Assembly: GCA_013791765.1 (NCBI GenBank) | Contig: VMTC01000014.1 | Location: 1 to 33,728 of the forward strand | DNA length: 33,728 nt | Direction of reading: 5' to 3' | Origin: Rhodoferax sp. | GTDB taxonomy: Bacteria > Pseudomonadota > Gammaproteobacteria > Burkholderiales > Burkholderiaceae_C | Shown here: positions 6,811 to 17,265 of the stretch, one piece after another | Layout: every line of letters begins with the position of its first letter | Position numbering within the stretch: position 1 is the stretch's first letter | Position numbers and translations under genes: made by a program | Notes under the pieces: model-generated | Databases searched by the model: none | Seen by the model: only the letters and a program-made list of their open reading frames with translations | What the model was told of the DNA's origin: nothing

Positions 6811-7980
6811 TCAAGCCGGGTAGACCGCACCCAAAATACGGGCGCCAGTGGCGCCCGTTACGCTTTCCAGGCTTGAGGTTTTGCCTAAAAACGTGTTGCG
6901 CGCCAGCCAGGCAAAAGCGGCGGCCTCGACTTGTGAGGGGGGCAAACCATAGGCTTGCGACGAACTGATTTGCAGCCCCGGCAACAGGGCCTGCAGCCGC
7001 TCCATCAAGTGGCTGTTGAACGCACCACCGCCACACACAATTAATGTAGTGCTGTCAGGGCCGTAGCGCTTGACGCAGGCGGCGCAAACGCTCGCGGTCA
7101 ATTCGGTGAGTGTGGCCTGCACATCGACCGGTGCAATTGCTGTGAATTTTTCAAGTTTCCAAGTGAGCCAGCCCAGGTTGAATAGATCGCGCCCGGTACT
7201 TTTGGGCGCCGATTGCCCAAAGTAGGGCTCATCGAGCAAGGCCGCGAGCAGCTCGCCCTGCACCTGCCCGGCGGCCGCCCAGGCGCCGTCAAAGTCAAAG
7301 GGCTGGCCGGTGTGCTGCCGGCACCACGCGTCCATCAAGGCATTACCCGGGCCGCAGTCGAAACCCACCACGTCGTTGCCCATAAAACCAGGATGTTGGT
7401 GCCGTTCTGGCGCATCCGCTGGTGTTTCAGGGGCCGGGGCGGGGCCCAATACGCTCAGGTTGGACATGCCTCCGATATTGAGCACGGCCAGTGTTTGGTC
7501 GGGCTGCCCAAACGCCGACTGGTGAAAAGCCGGTACCAGTGGCGCTCCCTGGCCGCCGGCCGCGACATCGCGACTGCGAAAATCGGCAACGACATTCACG
7601 CCGGTCAGTTCCACCAGCAAGGCCGGGTTATTGAGTTGCAGGGTGTAGCCAGTGCCGTCGAAAAATTGCGGCTGATGCCGAACCGTCTGGCCATGGGCGC
7701 CGATTGCCGCTACAGCGCTTTTCTCAATGCCCGTCAATTCAAGTAACTGGGTCACCACGTGTGCATAGACGCGCACCAAGGCATTGGCGGCCAGTGCCGC
7801 GCGGTGCAATTCATTCATGCCAGGGCTGTTCAGGGCCAACAACTCGTCAGTCAAGGCCGTTGACAACGGCGCATTGACATGCGCCAAAACGCGCAGGGGC
7901 GCTTCTGAAAAATCAACCAGAACGCCATCGACTCCGTCCAGCGAGGTGCCAGACATCAAACCGATGTACAACTCAGGCAT
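6811..7980 (-). CDS. anmK: Anhydro-N-acetylmuramic acid kinase
   Basis: AnmK converts 1,6-anhydroMurNAc released in cell-wall turnover, plus ATP, to MurNAc-6-phosphate. The 389-residue protein begins MPELYIGLMSGTSLDGVDG, the family N-terminus with the phosphate-binding loop. The ATG at 7980 is therefore preferred over an in-frame start 12 codons upstream. GAHGQTVRH, GPGNALMDAW, CGGGAFNSHLM and the C-terminal PSQVEAAAFAWLA are further family blocks. Two regions, near residues 145 and 200, carry extra proline- and alanine-rich residues. It lies 36 nt downstream of the M23 peptidase gene on the same strand, so wall cleavage and recycling are probably co-transcribed. A 9-bp hairpin at 6838-6858 lies within its last codons. 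Confidence 0.93.
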   Translation of the reverse strand: MPELYIGLMSGTSLDGVDGVLVDFSEAPLRVLAHVNAPLSTALTDELLALNSPGMNELHRAALAANALVRVYAHVVTQLLELTGIEKSAVAAIGAHGQTVRHQPQFFDGTGYTLQLNNPALLVELTGVNVVADFRSRDVAAGGQGAPLVPAFHQSAFGQPDQTLAVLNIGGMSNLSVLGPAPAPETPADAPERHQHPGFMGNDVVGFDCGPGNALMDAWCRQHTGQPFDFDGAWAAAGQVQGELLAALLDEPYFGQSAPKSTGRDLFNLGWLTWKLEKFTAIAPVDVQATLTELTASVCAACVKRYGPDSTTLIVCGGGAFNSHLMERLQALLPGLQISSSQAYGLPPSQVEAAAFAWLARNTFLGKTSSLESVTGATGARILGAVYPA

Positions 7981-8016
7981 GCGGTGGGACGGGCCCGTCG
8001 GGCAGAAACAAGGCAA

Positions 8017-9417
8017 TTACTGGGCGCTGCCTGGCTGCATGGACGCCGCCGCCGCTAGCGCGATCCGGTTCTCCGCTGCAAGCTTTGCAAACACGGGTCT
8101 GGCGCTGGCTGCGAGCGGTATGGTCTCGTTGCCACGTGCGACAGTGAGTGGGTCGTGGTAGACGCCGTTGATGCGGTATTCAAAATGCAGATGCGGCCCG
8201 GTCGCCCAGCCAGTGGCGCCGACAGCGCCGATGTTTTGCCCTTGGTCGACGCGCTCGCCTTTGCGTACATTCATGCGGCTCAGGTGCGCATACACCGTCT
8301 TCAAGTTGTTGCGGTGCTGGACAATGATGACATTGCCATACCCATTTTGCACGCCGGCAAAGTCAACCACACCGTCGCCAACGCTGCGTACGGCCGTGCC
8401 GGTGGGCGCGCCGTAATCGACACCCTGGTGTGCCCGCATGACTTTCAAAATGGGGTGCATGCGCATCTTGAAGCCGCTGGTGACGCGGGAAAATTCCATC
8501 GGGGAGGCCAGAAAGGCACGGCGCAGGCTTTGGCCGTCCAAGGTGTAGTAGCCGCCCTTGCTGCGGGCACTGGCCGCAACATTGGTCGTGCGGGCCGTCA
8601 CCGTCGTGCTCAGGTCAGGTTCCTGAAACCACATGGCTTGAAAAATCTTGCCGTTGTTGACGAATTCGGCGCTCAGGACGCGACCGGTGCTCAGCGTCTC
8701 GCCGTCGCCTTCCAGAGTTTCGTAAACCACTGAAAAACGGTCACCTTTGCGCAAGGCGCGATGGAAATCGATGTCCCCAGCGAAAATTTCAGCGACTTGG
8801 ATGGCAATGGCGTCCGGAATATTGGCATCGTCGGTAGCGGCGAACAAGGAGCTCTGAATCGTGCCGCTGGCGAGGCGACTGATTGCGCTCACGGGAGCCG
8901 ACTCGATGCGTGACGCAAAGCCCTGTGCTGTTTGATCCAGCACCAGCCGGTTAAACTTGCCGTCTGTGTCGCCGCTCCAGCGGGCACTGAGTTTGAGCAA
9001 GCGGTTGCGCTCGTTGGTTTCGACGGTCACGTTGCGTCCGCTGCTGCCGAGCAGCGCCTGGCGCGCGGTGGCATCGGAGCGCAGGAAGGCCGCAGCCGCG
9101 GCGTCGTCAACGCCCAGGCGCTTGAGCAGGGTGTCGGCGGTATCGGTGGAACGCGTGAGGTCTGAGCGGAACAGCTGAAGTGCCTGCAGGTCCAGGTCAG
9201 CCGGAACAATGATGGGCAGTGCCTGTACTTGTTCGAGCACCTCGCGCACCGGCAGTTCGGCCGGATCGGGTCCGAGCGAGGCAACGGCAAAGGCGCCGCC
9301 GCCGCCGCTGAGCAACAGGGCCGCGATGGCGGCAGTCATGCGTTTAGGATGCTGGTGGATGATCTGGCTGGTCGCCATAAACAAGGCTTTTCCAGCGCCG
9401 ATGAGGCTGTTTATCAA
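8017..9417 (-). CDS. M23 family metallopeptidase (MepM/OapA-like murein endopeptidase)
   Basis: A 466-residue periplasmic peptidase expected to cut peptide cross-links in peptidoglycan. One membrane anchor or signal lies near residues 27-47 (MTAAIAALLLSGGGGAFAV). A middle region of about 220 residues (substrate or LysM-like domain, CSD3-like) follows, then the LytM domain at about 300-425. Zinc and catalytic residues are visible: H330 and D334 in HQGVDYG, H378 in YAHLS, and H409/H411 in GPHLHFEY. The longest ORF starts at TTG (9417). The ATG at 9378, 13 codons in, is an alternative that still keeps the membrane segment. It is divergent from tyrS and heads the anmK operon. Confidence 0.9.
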   Translation of the reverse strand: MINSLIGAGKALFMATSQIIHQHPKRMTAAIAALLLSGGGGAFAVASLGPDPAELPVREVLEQVQALPIIVPADLDLQALQLFRSDLTRSTDTADTLLKRLGVDDAAAAAFLRSDATARQALLGSSGRNVTVETNERNRLLKLSARWSGDTDGKFNRLVLDQTAQGFASRIESAPVSAISRLASGTIQSSLFAATDDANIPDAIAIQVAEIFAGDIDFHRALRKGDRFSVVYETLEGDGETLSTGRVLSAEFVNNGKIFQAMWFQEPDLSTTVTARTTNVAASARSKGGYYTLDGQSLRRAFLASPMEFSRVTSGFKMRMHPILKVMRAHQGVDYGAPTGTAVRSVGDGVVDFAGVQNGYGNVIIVQHRNNLKTVYAHLSRMNVRKGERVDQGQNIGAVGATGWATGPHLHFEYRINGVYHDPLTVARGNETIPLAASARPVFAKLAAENRIALAAAASMQPGSAQ

Positions 9418-9553
9418 AACAAATTTTCCAGGTAAAGGTTGCTATGTGCGCAACCGAACAGACAGGAAATCGGTGCCTGGCGAATTAAACTCAGACACTT
9501 GAGAAAACGCAAGTATAACTTCGCCCTATGCGCGGGCATCCAGAATAACCCTT

Positions 9554-10798
9554 ATGAATCAAGCTGCTACCGCCAACTCTTCTGTAACAGACCGTGTCCT
9601 GGATGCGCTCGCCGTGACGCTGCGCGGCTGTGAAGAACTGATTCCACAGGACGACTGGGTCAAAAAGCTGGCCCGCGCCCAGGCCACCGGCGTGCCGCTG
9701 CGCATCAAGCTCGGGCTTGACCCGACCGCCCCTGATATCCATATTGGCCATACGGTCGTTCTCAACAAAATGCGTCAATTGCAGGACCTGGGCCACACCG
9801 TGATTTTCCTGATTGGCGACTTCACCACGCTGATTGGTGACCCGTCGGGTCGCAACACCACGCGCCCGCCCTTGAGCCGAGAGCAAATCGAGGTCAATGC
9901 CCAGACCTACTACCGCCAGGCCTCGATGGTGCTGGACCCGTCCAAGACCGAGATTCGCTACAACAGCGAGTGGGGTGACAGCTTGGGTTCGCGCGGCATG
10001 ATCGAGCTGGCGGCCAAGTACACCGTGGCGCGCATGATGGAGCGCAACGACTTTCATGACCGCTTCAAATCGGGCACGCCGATCAGCGTGCACGAGTTTT
10101 TGTACCCCTTGATGCAGGGCTATGACTCCGTGGCCTTGCGCAGCGATCTGGAGTTGGGCGGCACCGATCAGAAATTCAACCTGCTGGTCGGGCGTCATTT
10201 GCAGGCCGAGTACGGCCAGGAGCCGCAATGCATCCTGACGATGCCGCTGCTTGAAGGGCTCGATGGCGTCGAGAAAATGTCCAAGAGCAAGGGCAACTAC
10301 ATCGGCATCAGTGAAGACGCCAACACCATGTTTGCCAAGGTGCTGAGCATCTCGGACGTGCTGATGTGGCGCTGGTACACCTTGCTGAGCTTCAAGAGCG
10401 AGGCGGAGATTGCTGCGTTGAAAGCCGAGGTGCAGGCCGGGCGCAACCCGAAAGATGCGAAAGTGGCGCTGGCCAAGGAGATCACGGCGCGCTTTCACTG
10501 CGCCGCCGCAGCTGAGACTGCCGAGCAGGATTTCATCAACCGTTCGCGCGGCGGCGTGCCTGACGAAATTCCCGAGCTGGCCTTGGCGCTGGGCGACGGT
10601 GGCGCCCCCGTTGGCATTGGTGCCTTGCTGAAAATGGCCGGCCTGGCGGCGTCCAGTGGTGAAGGCAACCGCTTGATTGACGGTGGCGGCGTGCGTGTGG
10701 ATGCCGGCGTGGTCAGCGACAAAGGCTTGAAGCTGGGTGCAGGCACCTACGTGGTGCAGGTGGGCAAGCGCAAGTTTGCCCGCGTCACGCTCGGGTAG
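9554..10798 (+). CDS. tyrS: Tyrosyl-tRNA synthetase
   Basis: A class I synthetase that charges tRNA-Tyr. The 414-residue protein carries HIGH at 63-66 ([14 protein letters not shown]) and KMSKS at 241-245 ([10 protein letters not shown]). A C-terminal S4-type RNA-binding domain occupies about 345-414 ([17 protein letters not shown]). The HIGH/KMSKS spelling and overall length fit the TyrZ-like second bacterial type found in betaproteobacteria and pseudomonads. TATAAC at 9514-9519 may be its -10 element. The downstream transporter gene starts 6 nt after the stop, so tyrS, the transporter and dtd are probably one transcript. Confidence 0.97.
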   Translation: MNQAATANSSVTDRVLDALAVTLRGCEELIPQDDWVKKLARAQATGVPLRIKLGLDPTAPDIHIGHTVVLNKMRQLQDLGHTVIFLIGDFTTLIGDPSGRNTTRPPLSREQIEVNAQTYYRQASMVLDPSKTEIRYNSEWGDSLGSRGMIELAAKYTVARMMERNDFHDRFKSGTPISVHEFLYPLMQGYDSVALRSDLELGGTDQKFNLLVGRHLQAEYGQEPQCILTMPLLEGLDGVEKMSKSKGNYIGISEDANTMFAKVLSISDVLMWRWYTLLSFKSEAEIAALKAEVQAGRNPKDAKVALAKEITARFHCAAAAETAEQDFINRSRGGVPDEIPELALALGDGGAPVGIGALLKMAGLAASSGEGNRLIDGGGVRVDAGVVSDKGLKLGAGTYVVQVGKRKFARVTLG

Positions 10799-10804
10799 GT
10801 CAGC

Positions 10805-11719
10805 ATGGCTTTTATTCCTGAGCGTTTTCTGACGCCGCAGCGCCTGCTGCTGGCCTCGGTGGTGGTGGCCACCATCACCATTGCTCTTAAAACCGGGGCC
10901 TGGTACATCACCGATTCAGTCGGTTTGCTCTCCGACGCGATGGAGTCGCTGGTCAATCTGGCCAGTGCCATTTTTGGTTTGGTGATGGTGACCATCGCGC
11001 TGCGCCCGGCGGACGACGATCACCCCTACGGCCACCACAAGGCCGAGTATTTCTCCAGCGGCTTTGAGGGGATTTTGATCATTGCGGCGGCCATGGGCAT
11101 TATTTGGGCCGCGGGTCACCGGCTGATGGCACCGCAGCCGATCGAGCAAGTCGGCTGGGGCCTGGCCTTGTCGGTCATCAGCTCGGCCTTGAATGGTTTG
11201 ATGGCCTGGTTCCTGTTTCGCGCCGCCAAGGTGCACCGCTCGATTGCGCTGGAGGCAGATGCGCGTCATCTGGTCACCGACGTCTGGACCTCGGTTGGCG
11301 TCGTCATTGGCATCAGCGCGGTGGCCCTGACCGGCTGGCTCTGGCTTGACCCGGTGGTGGCCATCGGTGTCGCGCTCAATATTCTGTGGGAAGGCGCTCA
11401 CCTGATGTGGCGCTCGTCGCAGGGGCTGATGGACGAGGCGGTCGAGCCCGAAGTGCTGAACCAGATTCAGCAAACGCTGGGCGAGTTCGACCACCCGACC
11501 ATCCGCTTTGACCATGTGACCACGCGCCGCTCGGGCCAGCGCCGTTTTGTCGATCTGCACATGCACATGCCCGCGAGCTGGTCGCTCGGGCGCGCCGCTG
11601 CCGTGCGCACCAGCGTCGAGCAAGCGCTGATGAGCGCCGTGCCGGGCCTGCGCGCCACCATCCAGCTGCTGCCCACCGACGTGGAAGCGCATTTTGACGA
11701 CCGGCGGGATTTGATATGA
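10805..11719 (+). CDS. Cation diffusion facilitator family transporter
   Basis: An inner-membrane proton/divalent-metal antiporter of the CDF family (zinc, iron or manganese export). The 304 residues contain six predicted membrane segments and a cytoplasmic C-terminal domain from about 205. Family signatures are [12 protein letters not shown] in TM2, [10 protein letters not shown] in the first cytoplasmic loop, and [17 protein letters not shown] in TM5. The TM2 site is D-x-x-E-S rather than the D-x-x-x-D of YiiP. Metal preference cannot be told from this. It starts 6 nt after tyrS and ends 19 nt before dtd. Confidence 0.9.
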   Translation: MAFIPERFLTPQRLLLASVVVATITIALKTGAWYITDSVGLLSDAMESLVNLASAIFGLVMVTIALRPADDDHPYGHHKAEYFSSGFEGILIIAAAMGIIWAAGHRLMAPQPIEQVGWGLALSVISSALNGLMAWFLFRAAKVHRSIALEADARHLVTDVWTSVGVVIGISAVALTGWLWLDPVVAIGVALNILWEGAHLMWRSSQGLMDEAVEPEVLNQIQQTLGEFDHPTIRFDHVTTRRSGQRRFVDLHMHMPASWSLGRAAAVRTSVEQALMSAVPGLRATIQLLPTDVEAHFDDRRDLI

Positions 11720-11738
11720 AAACGCGTCAGAACCATTC

Positions 11739-12212
11739 ATGATCGCCGTGATGCAGCGCGTCAGCCAGGCGCGGGTGCTGGTTGACGGGCAGACCATTGG
11801 GGAAATTGGCGCCGGCTTGCTGCTGTTGCTCTGCGCCGAGCGCGGCGACAGCGAAGCCGAGAGCGACAAGTTGCTGGCCAAGGTGCTCAAGCTGCGCATC
11901 TTCAACGACGCGGCGGGCAAAATGAACCACAGCGTGCAGGACATGGATGGTCAGGGATTGATCGGTGGTCTGCTGGTGGTGAGCCAGTTCACGCTGGCGG
12001 CAGATGCCACGGCGGGCAACCGGCCCAGTTTCACGGCCGCCGCCGCCCCTGCTGAAGGCCGTCGCCTGTACGATTACTTCGTGATGCAGGCCCGCCAAAA
12101 GCATCTCTTGGTGCAGACCGGCCAGTTTGGCGCCGACATGCAGGTGCATCTGGTGAACAATGGGCCGGTGACGATCCCGCTGCGCATGGCGCCAGCTGCA
12201 TGCACGAACTAA
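11739..12212 (+). CDS. dtd: D-aminoacyl-tRNA deacylase
   Basis: Dtd removes D-amino acids (notably D-Tyr) and glycine wrongly attached to tRNA. The 157-residue protein shows the two catalytic-site motifs, [17 protein letters not shown] and [11 protein letters not shown] (the Gly-cisPro motif). It begins [17 protein letters not shown] like other family members. It lies in the tyrS cluster, which fits its known action on D-Tyr-tRNA-Tyr. A short C-terminal extension (APAACTN) goes beyond the usual end, and the interspersed repeat begins about ten bases past the stop codon. Confidence 0.95.
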   Translation: MIAVMQRVSQARVLVDGQTIGEIGAGLLLLLCAERGDSEAESDKLLAKVLKLRIFNDAAGKMNHSVQDMDGQGLIGGLLVVSQFTLAADATAGNRPSFTAAAAPAEGRRLYDYFVMQARQKHLLVQTGQFGADMQVHLVNNGPVTIPLRMAPAACTN

Positions 12213-12221
12213 ATTTTTTTG

Positions 12222-12256
12222 ATAGCTACTAACGCAATTGAGACGCGGGCTAGAGC
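12222..12256 (+). repeat. Interspersed repeat copy 2 (TAGC-N22-GCTA), between dtd and coq7
   Basis: The 30-nt core is 12223-12252, preceded by a run of seven T and followed by GAGC and an AT-rich tail. It fills most of the dtd-coq7 gap. Its second half contains TTGAGA, which with the AT-rich tail makes a promoter (next entry). Confidence 0.85.
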
Positions 12257-12266
12257 TGAATATAGT
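12238..12266 (+). promoter_or_regulatory. Predicted sigma-70 promoter of coq7 formed by the repeat
   Basis: TTGAGA (12238-12243) and TATAGT (12261-12266) are separated by 17 nt, each one base from consensus. The predicted start site is near 12273, about 19 nt before the coq7 ATG. The -35 lies inside the repeat core and the -10 in its AT-rich tail, so the mobile or amplified repeat probably supplied this promoter. Confidence 0.65.
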
Positions 12267-12291
12267 CAATATTTATTGTGAAAGATGCCCT

Positions 12292-12924
12292 ATGTTGAAC
12301 AACCTGCAAGACCGTTTTTTTATAACCTGTGATGCCGCCCTGCGCACGCTGTTTGTCACGCCGCACGCCGAACGCGCCTGCCCGACTTTGCCGGGCGAGG
12401 CCACGGAACTCACCGATGCCGAAAAAGCCCAGTCCGGCGCACTGATGCGGGTCAACCACGTTGGCGAGGTCTGCGCCCAAGCGCTCTACACCGCACAGGC
12501 TTTTGCCACCAACAACGAGGCCTTGCGCGCGCACTACAGCAAAGCCAGCGCCGACGAGACCAACCATCTGGCCTGGACCCAGCAGCGACTCGAAGAGCTG
12601 GGCGCGCGCCCGTCCTTGCTCAACCCCCTGTGGTACGGCGCCGCCTTTGGCCTGGGTCTGGTGGCTGGGCGCCTGGGCGACGCGATCAGCCTGGGCTTTG
12701 TGGTGGAGACCGAAAACCAGGTGGAAGCCCATCTGGAGAGTCATTTGAGCCTGCTGCCCGCCAATGACCACGCCTCGCGCGCCATCGTGGCGCAGATGAA
12801 GGACGACGAGATGCGCCACGCGGTGGATGCGCAAAAAGCCGGGGCCGTGCCACTGCCGCCGCCGGTGAAAAGCCTGATGAGCGCTGCCGCCAAGCTGATG
12901 ACGACGGTGGCGCACCGAATCTGA
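12292..12924 (+). CDS. coq7: 2-polyprenyl-3-methyl-6-methoxy-1,4-benzoquinone monooxygenase (Coq7)
   Basis: Coq7/UbiF-type di-iron hydroxylase that adds a late hydroxyl group in ubiquinone biosynthesis. The 210-residue protein carries the carboxylate and histidine ligands in GEVCAQALY, ADETNHLAW, ETENQVEAHLESHL and KDDEMRHAV. LWYGAAFGLGLVAG is the membrane-associating stretch of the family. The start MLNNLQDRFF (ATG at 12292) is chosen over an upstream in-frame start that would translate part of the interspersed repeat. A GAAAG lies 9 nt before it. Its stop is one base from the stop of the convergent OsmC gene, leaving no room for a separate terminator. Confidence 0.95.
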   Translation: MLNNLQDRFFITCDAALRTLFVTPHAERACPTLPGEATELTDAEKAQSGALMRVNHVGEVCAQALYTAQAFATNNEALRAHYSKASADETNHLAWTQQRLEELGARPSLLNPLWYGAAFGLGLVAGRLGDAISLGFVVETENQVEAHLESHLSLLPANDHASRAIVAQMKDDEMRHAVDAQKAGAVPLPPPVKSLMSAAAKLMTTVAHRI

Positions 12925-12925
12925 C

Positions 12926-13375
12926 CTAAGCCTCTAACACCTCAAAACTGGTTGTAATTTCAGCTGTCTTGGCCAGCATGATGCTGGCCGAACAGTATTT
13001 GTCGTGGCTCATGGCAATGGCGCGCTCCACGGCGGCAGCCGGCAGGCTTTTGCCCGACACCGTGAAGTGCAGGTTGATGCGGGTGAATACCTTGGGATCG
13101 AGCTCGGCGCGCTCGGCGATGAGCTTGACCGTGCAGCCGCGCACCTCATGGCGACCGCGTTTGAGGATCAGCACCACGTCGTACGCGGTGCAACCGCCGG
13201 TGCCCGCCAGCACCAGCTCCAGCGGGCGCGGCGCCAGATTCAGGCCGCCGTTTTCCGGCTTGGCGGCGTCCGGCGCGCCGTCCATCACCAATGTGTGACC
13301 GCTGCCGGTTTCCGCTACAAACCCCATGCCCGAGCGCGTTGCCAAAGCGCCGGTCCAGCTGACTGTGCATTCCAT
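12926..13375 (-). CDS. OsmC/Ohr family protein (YhfA-like)
   Basis: A small cytoplasmic protein of the OsmC/Ohr fold, which generally reduces peroxides using two cysteines. The 149-residue form has Cys62 in GTGGCTAYDV and Cys128 in SHDKYCSASIML, the expected pair. The sequence resembles the YhfA subgroup more than true OsmC or Ohr, and that subgroup has no settled function. The ATG at 13375 is preferred because AAGGTGAG lies 7 nt upstream. A GTG four codons further upstream is the longer option. It is divergent from ilvA and converges with coq7. Confidence 0.88.
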   Translation of the reverse strand: MECTVSWTGALATRSGMGFVAETGSGHTLVMDGAPDAAKPENGGLNLAPRPLELVLAGTGGCTAYDVVLILKRGRHEVRGCTVKLIAERAELDPKVFTRINLHFTVSGKSLPAAAVERAIAMSHDKYCSASIMLAKTAEITTSFEVLEA

Positions 13376-13458
13376 CGTATTGCTCACCTTGCTTTTAAAA
13401 AGGTGTGAATTGTCGCTTGAGCCAGGCGTTTATCATCGACGGCTACGCAAAGCCCCCT

Positions 13459-15002
<1,544 letters not shown>

Positions 15003-15006
<4 letters not shown>

Positions 15007-15914
15007 GTGCCTCGCTCGAGGGCAAGCTGGTGGTGGCGATCTCCAGCCGCGCCTTGTTTGATTTTGAGGAAGAAAACGAGGTATTCGAGCAGGGCGATGA
15101 CCGCGCTTACATGGCCTTGCAGCTGCAGCGCCTGGACCTGCCTGCCAAACCGGGCGTGGCGTTTTCGCTGGTGCAAAAGTTGCTGGCATTCAATGCGGTA
15201 GAAGCGGGCAACAACCAGCCGGTCGAAGTCGTGATCCTGTCGCGCAACGACCCGGTCAGCGGCCTGCGCGTGATGAAGTCGGCGGCGCACTATGGCCTGC
15301 CCATCATCCGCTGCAGCTTCACGCGCGGCGAGTCGCCCTGGCGTTACCTCAAACCCCTGCACGCAAATCTGTTCCTGAGCACCCATTTGAGTGACGTGCG
15401 CGCCGCGCTCGACGCTGGTGTGCCCGCCGCGCAGGTTTACCCGGCATCGGTTCACGCTGGAGAGGCCTATCCGCATGAAGTGCGCATCGCCTTTGACGGC
15501 GACGCCGTGCTGTTCAGCGATGAAGCCGAACGCGTCTACCAGGCCCAGGGCCTGCAAGCCTTTCAACAACACGAAACCGACAAGGCGCAGCAGCCGCTGC
15601 TGGCGGGCCCCTTCAAGCCGCTGCTGGTCGCCCTGCATCGCCTGCAACAGGCCGGAACGCCCACCATGCGCATCCGCACGGCGTTGGTCACCGCCCGCAG
15701 CGCCCCAGCGCACGAGCGCGCCATCCGCACGCTGATGAACTGGAACATTGAGGTTGATGAAGCGATGTTTCTGGGCGGCCTGCCCAAGGGCGAGTTCTTA
15801 CGCGAGTTCGAGCCCGATTTTTTCTTTGACGACCAGACCGGGCATGTGGATGCAGCCTCGCAACATGTGCCCTCGGGTCATGTGGCGAGTGGGGTGTCGA
15901 ACCCGGTCGTTTGA
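15003..15914 (+). CDS. 5'-nucleotidase (cytosolic NT5C1/PF06189 family)
   Basis: A 303-residue protein resembling the prokaryotic members of the cytosolic 5'-nucleotidase I family, which dephosphorylate nucleoside monophosphates. Supporting blocks are the N-terminal LVVAISSRALFDFEEENEVF, where the phosphoacceptor aspartate would lie, and VVILSRNDPVSGLRV. RIAFDGDAVLFSDEAERVY, with a DxD-like pair, and the C-terminal EVDEAMFLGGLPKGEFL and FFDDQTGHVD also fit. No signal peptide is present. It overlaps ilvA by 4 nt, so the two are one transcriptional unit; a metabolic link to isoleucine synthesis is not obvious. It converges with queC across a hairpin. Confidence 0.85.
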
Positions 15915-15926
15915 CGCTCGGGGTGA

Positions 15927-15961
15927 CGGCGCTTGGGCTATCCCCCACGCACCAAGCGCCG
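15927..15961. terminator. Hairpin between convergent nucleotidase and queC genes
   Basis: CGGCGCTTGG (15927-15936) and CCAAGCGCCG (15952-15961) form a perfect 10-bp stem with a 15-nt loop. It lies in the 64-bp gap between two stop codons facing each other, so it could stop or stabilise both transcripts. No T-run follows on either side. Confidence 0.55.
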
Positions 15962-15978
15962 CGGGCAGAAACGCCGAA

Positions 15979-16710
15979 TCAAACCCTCGGTGTCAGGGCA
16001 AAACGTTCATAACCGCGCGCGCGCAGCAAACAAGCCGGGCACTTGCCGCAGCCATAACCCCAGGCGTGGCGGTGCTGGCGGTCGCCCAGGTAGCAGGTAT
16101 GGGTGTGCTCGATGATCAGGTCCAGCAGTGCGTCGCCGCCGCGCGCCACGCCGGATCTGTCGCCCAACTCGTGCGCCAACGCCCAGGTCGCGGCTTTGTC
16201 GATCCACATCAGCGGGGTTTCAATCAAGAAGCGTTTGTCCATGCCGAGCGAGAGCGCGAGCTGCATCGCTTTCATCGTGTCGTCGCGGCAATCCGGGTAG
16301 CCGGAAAAGTCGGTTTCACACACCCCGGTGACCAGCACCTGCAAATCGCGCCGGTAGGCCACCGCCGCAGCGAGCGTTAGGAACAGCAGGTTGCGCCCCG
16401 GCACAAAGGTGTTGGGCAGGCCGCCCTGTTCCATCTTGAAAGCAGTGTCGCGCGTGAGTGAGGTGTCGCTGACTTCGCCAAGAACCGCCAGGTCCAGCAG
16501 ATGGTCCTCGCCCAGCTTCTCGGCCCAGTGCGGAAATTTGGCGCGGATTTCGTTGAGCACGACCAGGCGCGCGTCAAGTTCGACCCGGTGACGCTGGCGG
16601 TAGTCAAAGGCAATGGTTTCGACCCGCTCGTACTTGGACAAGGCCAGCGCCAGGCAGGTGGTGGAGTCCTGGCCACCAGAAAAAAGAACGAGGGCGGTGG
16701 TGTGCATCAT
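15979..16710 (-). CDS. queC: 7-cyano-7-deazaguanine synthase QueC
   Basis: QueC turns 7-carboxy-7-deazaguanine into preQ0 with ATP and ammonia, in the queuosine pathway of tRNA modification. The 243-residue protein has the PP-loop FSGGQDSTT near residues 10-18. It also has [12 protein letters not shown] in the middle. The zinc-binding cysteines are Cys206, Cys221, Cys224 and Cys227 (CYLG and GCGKCPAC). Length is normal. It starts at tandem ATGs (MM), and the ybeY stop is 33 nt upstream on the same strand, so it may be the last gene of a phoH-ybeY-queC series. No queD or queE is nearby. Confidence 0.95.
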   Translation of the reverse strand: MMHTTALVLFSGGQDSTTCLALALSKYERVETIAFDYRQRHRVELDARLVVLNEIRAKFPHWAEKLGEDHLLDLAVLGEVSDTSLTRDTAFKMEQGGLPNTFVPGRNLLFLTLAAAVAYRRDLQVLVTGVCETDFSGYPDCRDDTMKAMQLALSLGMDKRFLIETPLMWIDKAATWALAHELGDRSGVARGGDALLDLIIEHTHTCYLGDRQHRHAWGYGCGKCPACLLRARGYERFALTPRV

Positions 16711-16743
16711 GAAATGGTGGGGTAAAGGTGCGGTTCGCCGGTA

Positions 16744-17190
16744 TCAATAAGGATTCTCAAAACCCAGCCGGGCCATGATGTCGCTTTCGCGCATTTCCAT
16801 GACCTGGGCGTCCTCTTCGTCGTCGTGGTCCCAGCCCTGCGCGTGCAGGGCGCCGTGTACCAGCAGGTGGGCGTAGTGCGCTTGCAGCGTCTTGCCTTGT
16901 TCCGCAGCTTCTTGGTCCACCACGGGCGCGCATAACACCAGGTCGGCTGTGACCACAGGCTCCTGCGTGTAGTCGAAGGTCAGCACGTTGGTGGCGTAGT
17001 CTTTTTTGCGGTAGTCGCGGTTCAGGGCCTGCCCTTCCTCGGCGTCGACGATGCGCACCGTGATTTCGGCGTCGCTTTGCAGCGCATGGCGAAGCCAGCG
17101 CGCTACCTTGTGGCGTGGCAGGGCGGCGCGGTGCAGGGCGGCATTTTCAAGTTTGCCAAATTGCAGTGAAAGAGTCAGTTGGTTTAACAT
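16744..17190 (-). CDS. ybeY: Endoribonuclease YbeY
   Basis: YbeY is a zinc-dependent single-strand RNase needed for 16S rRNA 3'-end maturation and ribosome quality control. The 148-residue protein shows the signature [11 protein letters not shown], with ligands His112, His116 and His122. The upstream arginine-containing block [14 protein letters not shown] is the conserved substrate-groove motif. The gene follows phoH on the same strand, as is usual, but the two are separated here by an interspersed repeat (17209-17246). The lnt and corC genes that often follow are absent; queC comes next. Confidence 0.95.
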   Translation of the reverse strand: MLNQLTLSLQFGKLENAALHRAALPRHKVARWLRHALQSDAEITVRIVDAEEGQALNRDYRKKDYATNVLTFDYTQEPVVTADLVLCAPVVDQEAAEQGKTLQAHYAHLLVHGALHAQGWDHDDEEDAQVMEMRESDIMARLGFENPY

Positions 17191-17208
17191 AAAGTTTTAA
17201 GCTAAATA

Positions 17209-17246
17209 GGCCTCTAGCCCTCGTGAAATAAGCGTTAGTCGCTATT
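17209..17246 (-). repeat. Interspersed repeat copy 3 (TAGC-N22-GCTA), between phoH and ybeY
   Basis: On the minus strand the 30-nt core spans 17244 down to 17215, followed by GAGGCC and an AT-rich tail. It occupies the middle of the 75-bp phoH-ybeY gap, in the direction of transcription. No strong -35/-10 pair is seen in this copy. Confidence 0.85.
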
Positions 17247-17265
17247 GTTTTAACAGTTTTCTGGA

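Noticed and set aside
6838-6858. Perfect 9-bp hairpin near the end of anmK, considered as an erpA terminator
   Set aside because: It lies in anmK coding sequence, has a 3-nt loop and no T-run on either side, so it is only noted in the anmK entry.
9500-9519. TTGAGA and TATAAC upstream of tyrS as a promoter
   Set aside because: The two hexamers are only 9 nt apart; the TATAAC alone is mentioned as a possible -10.
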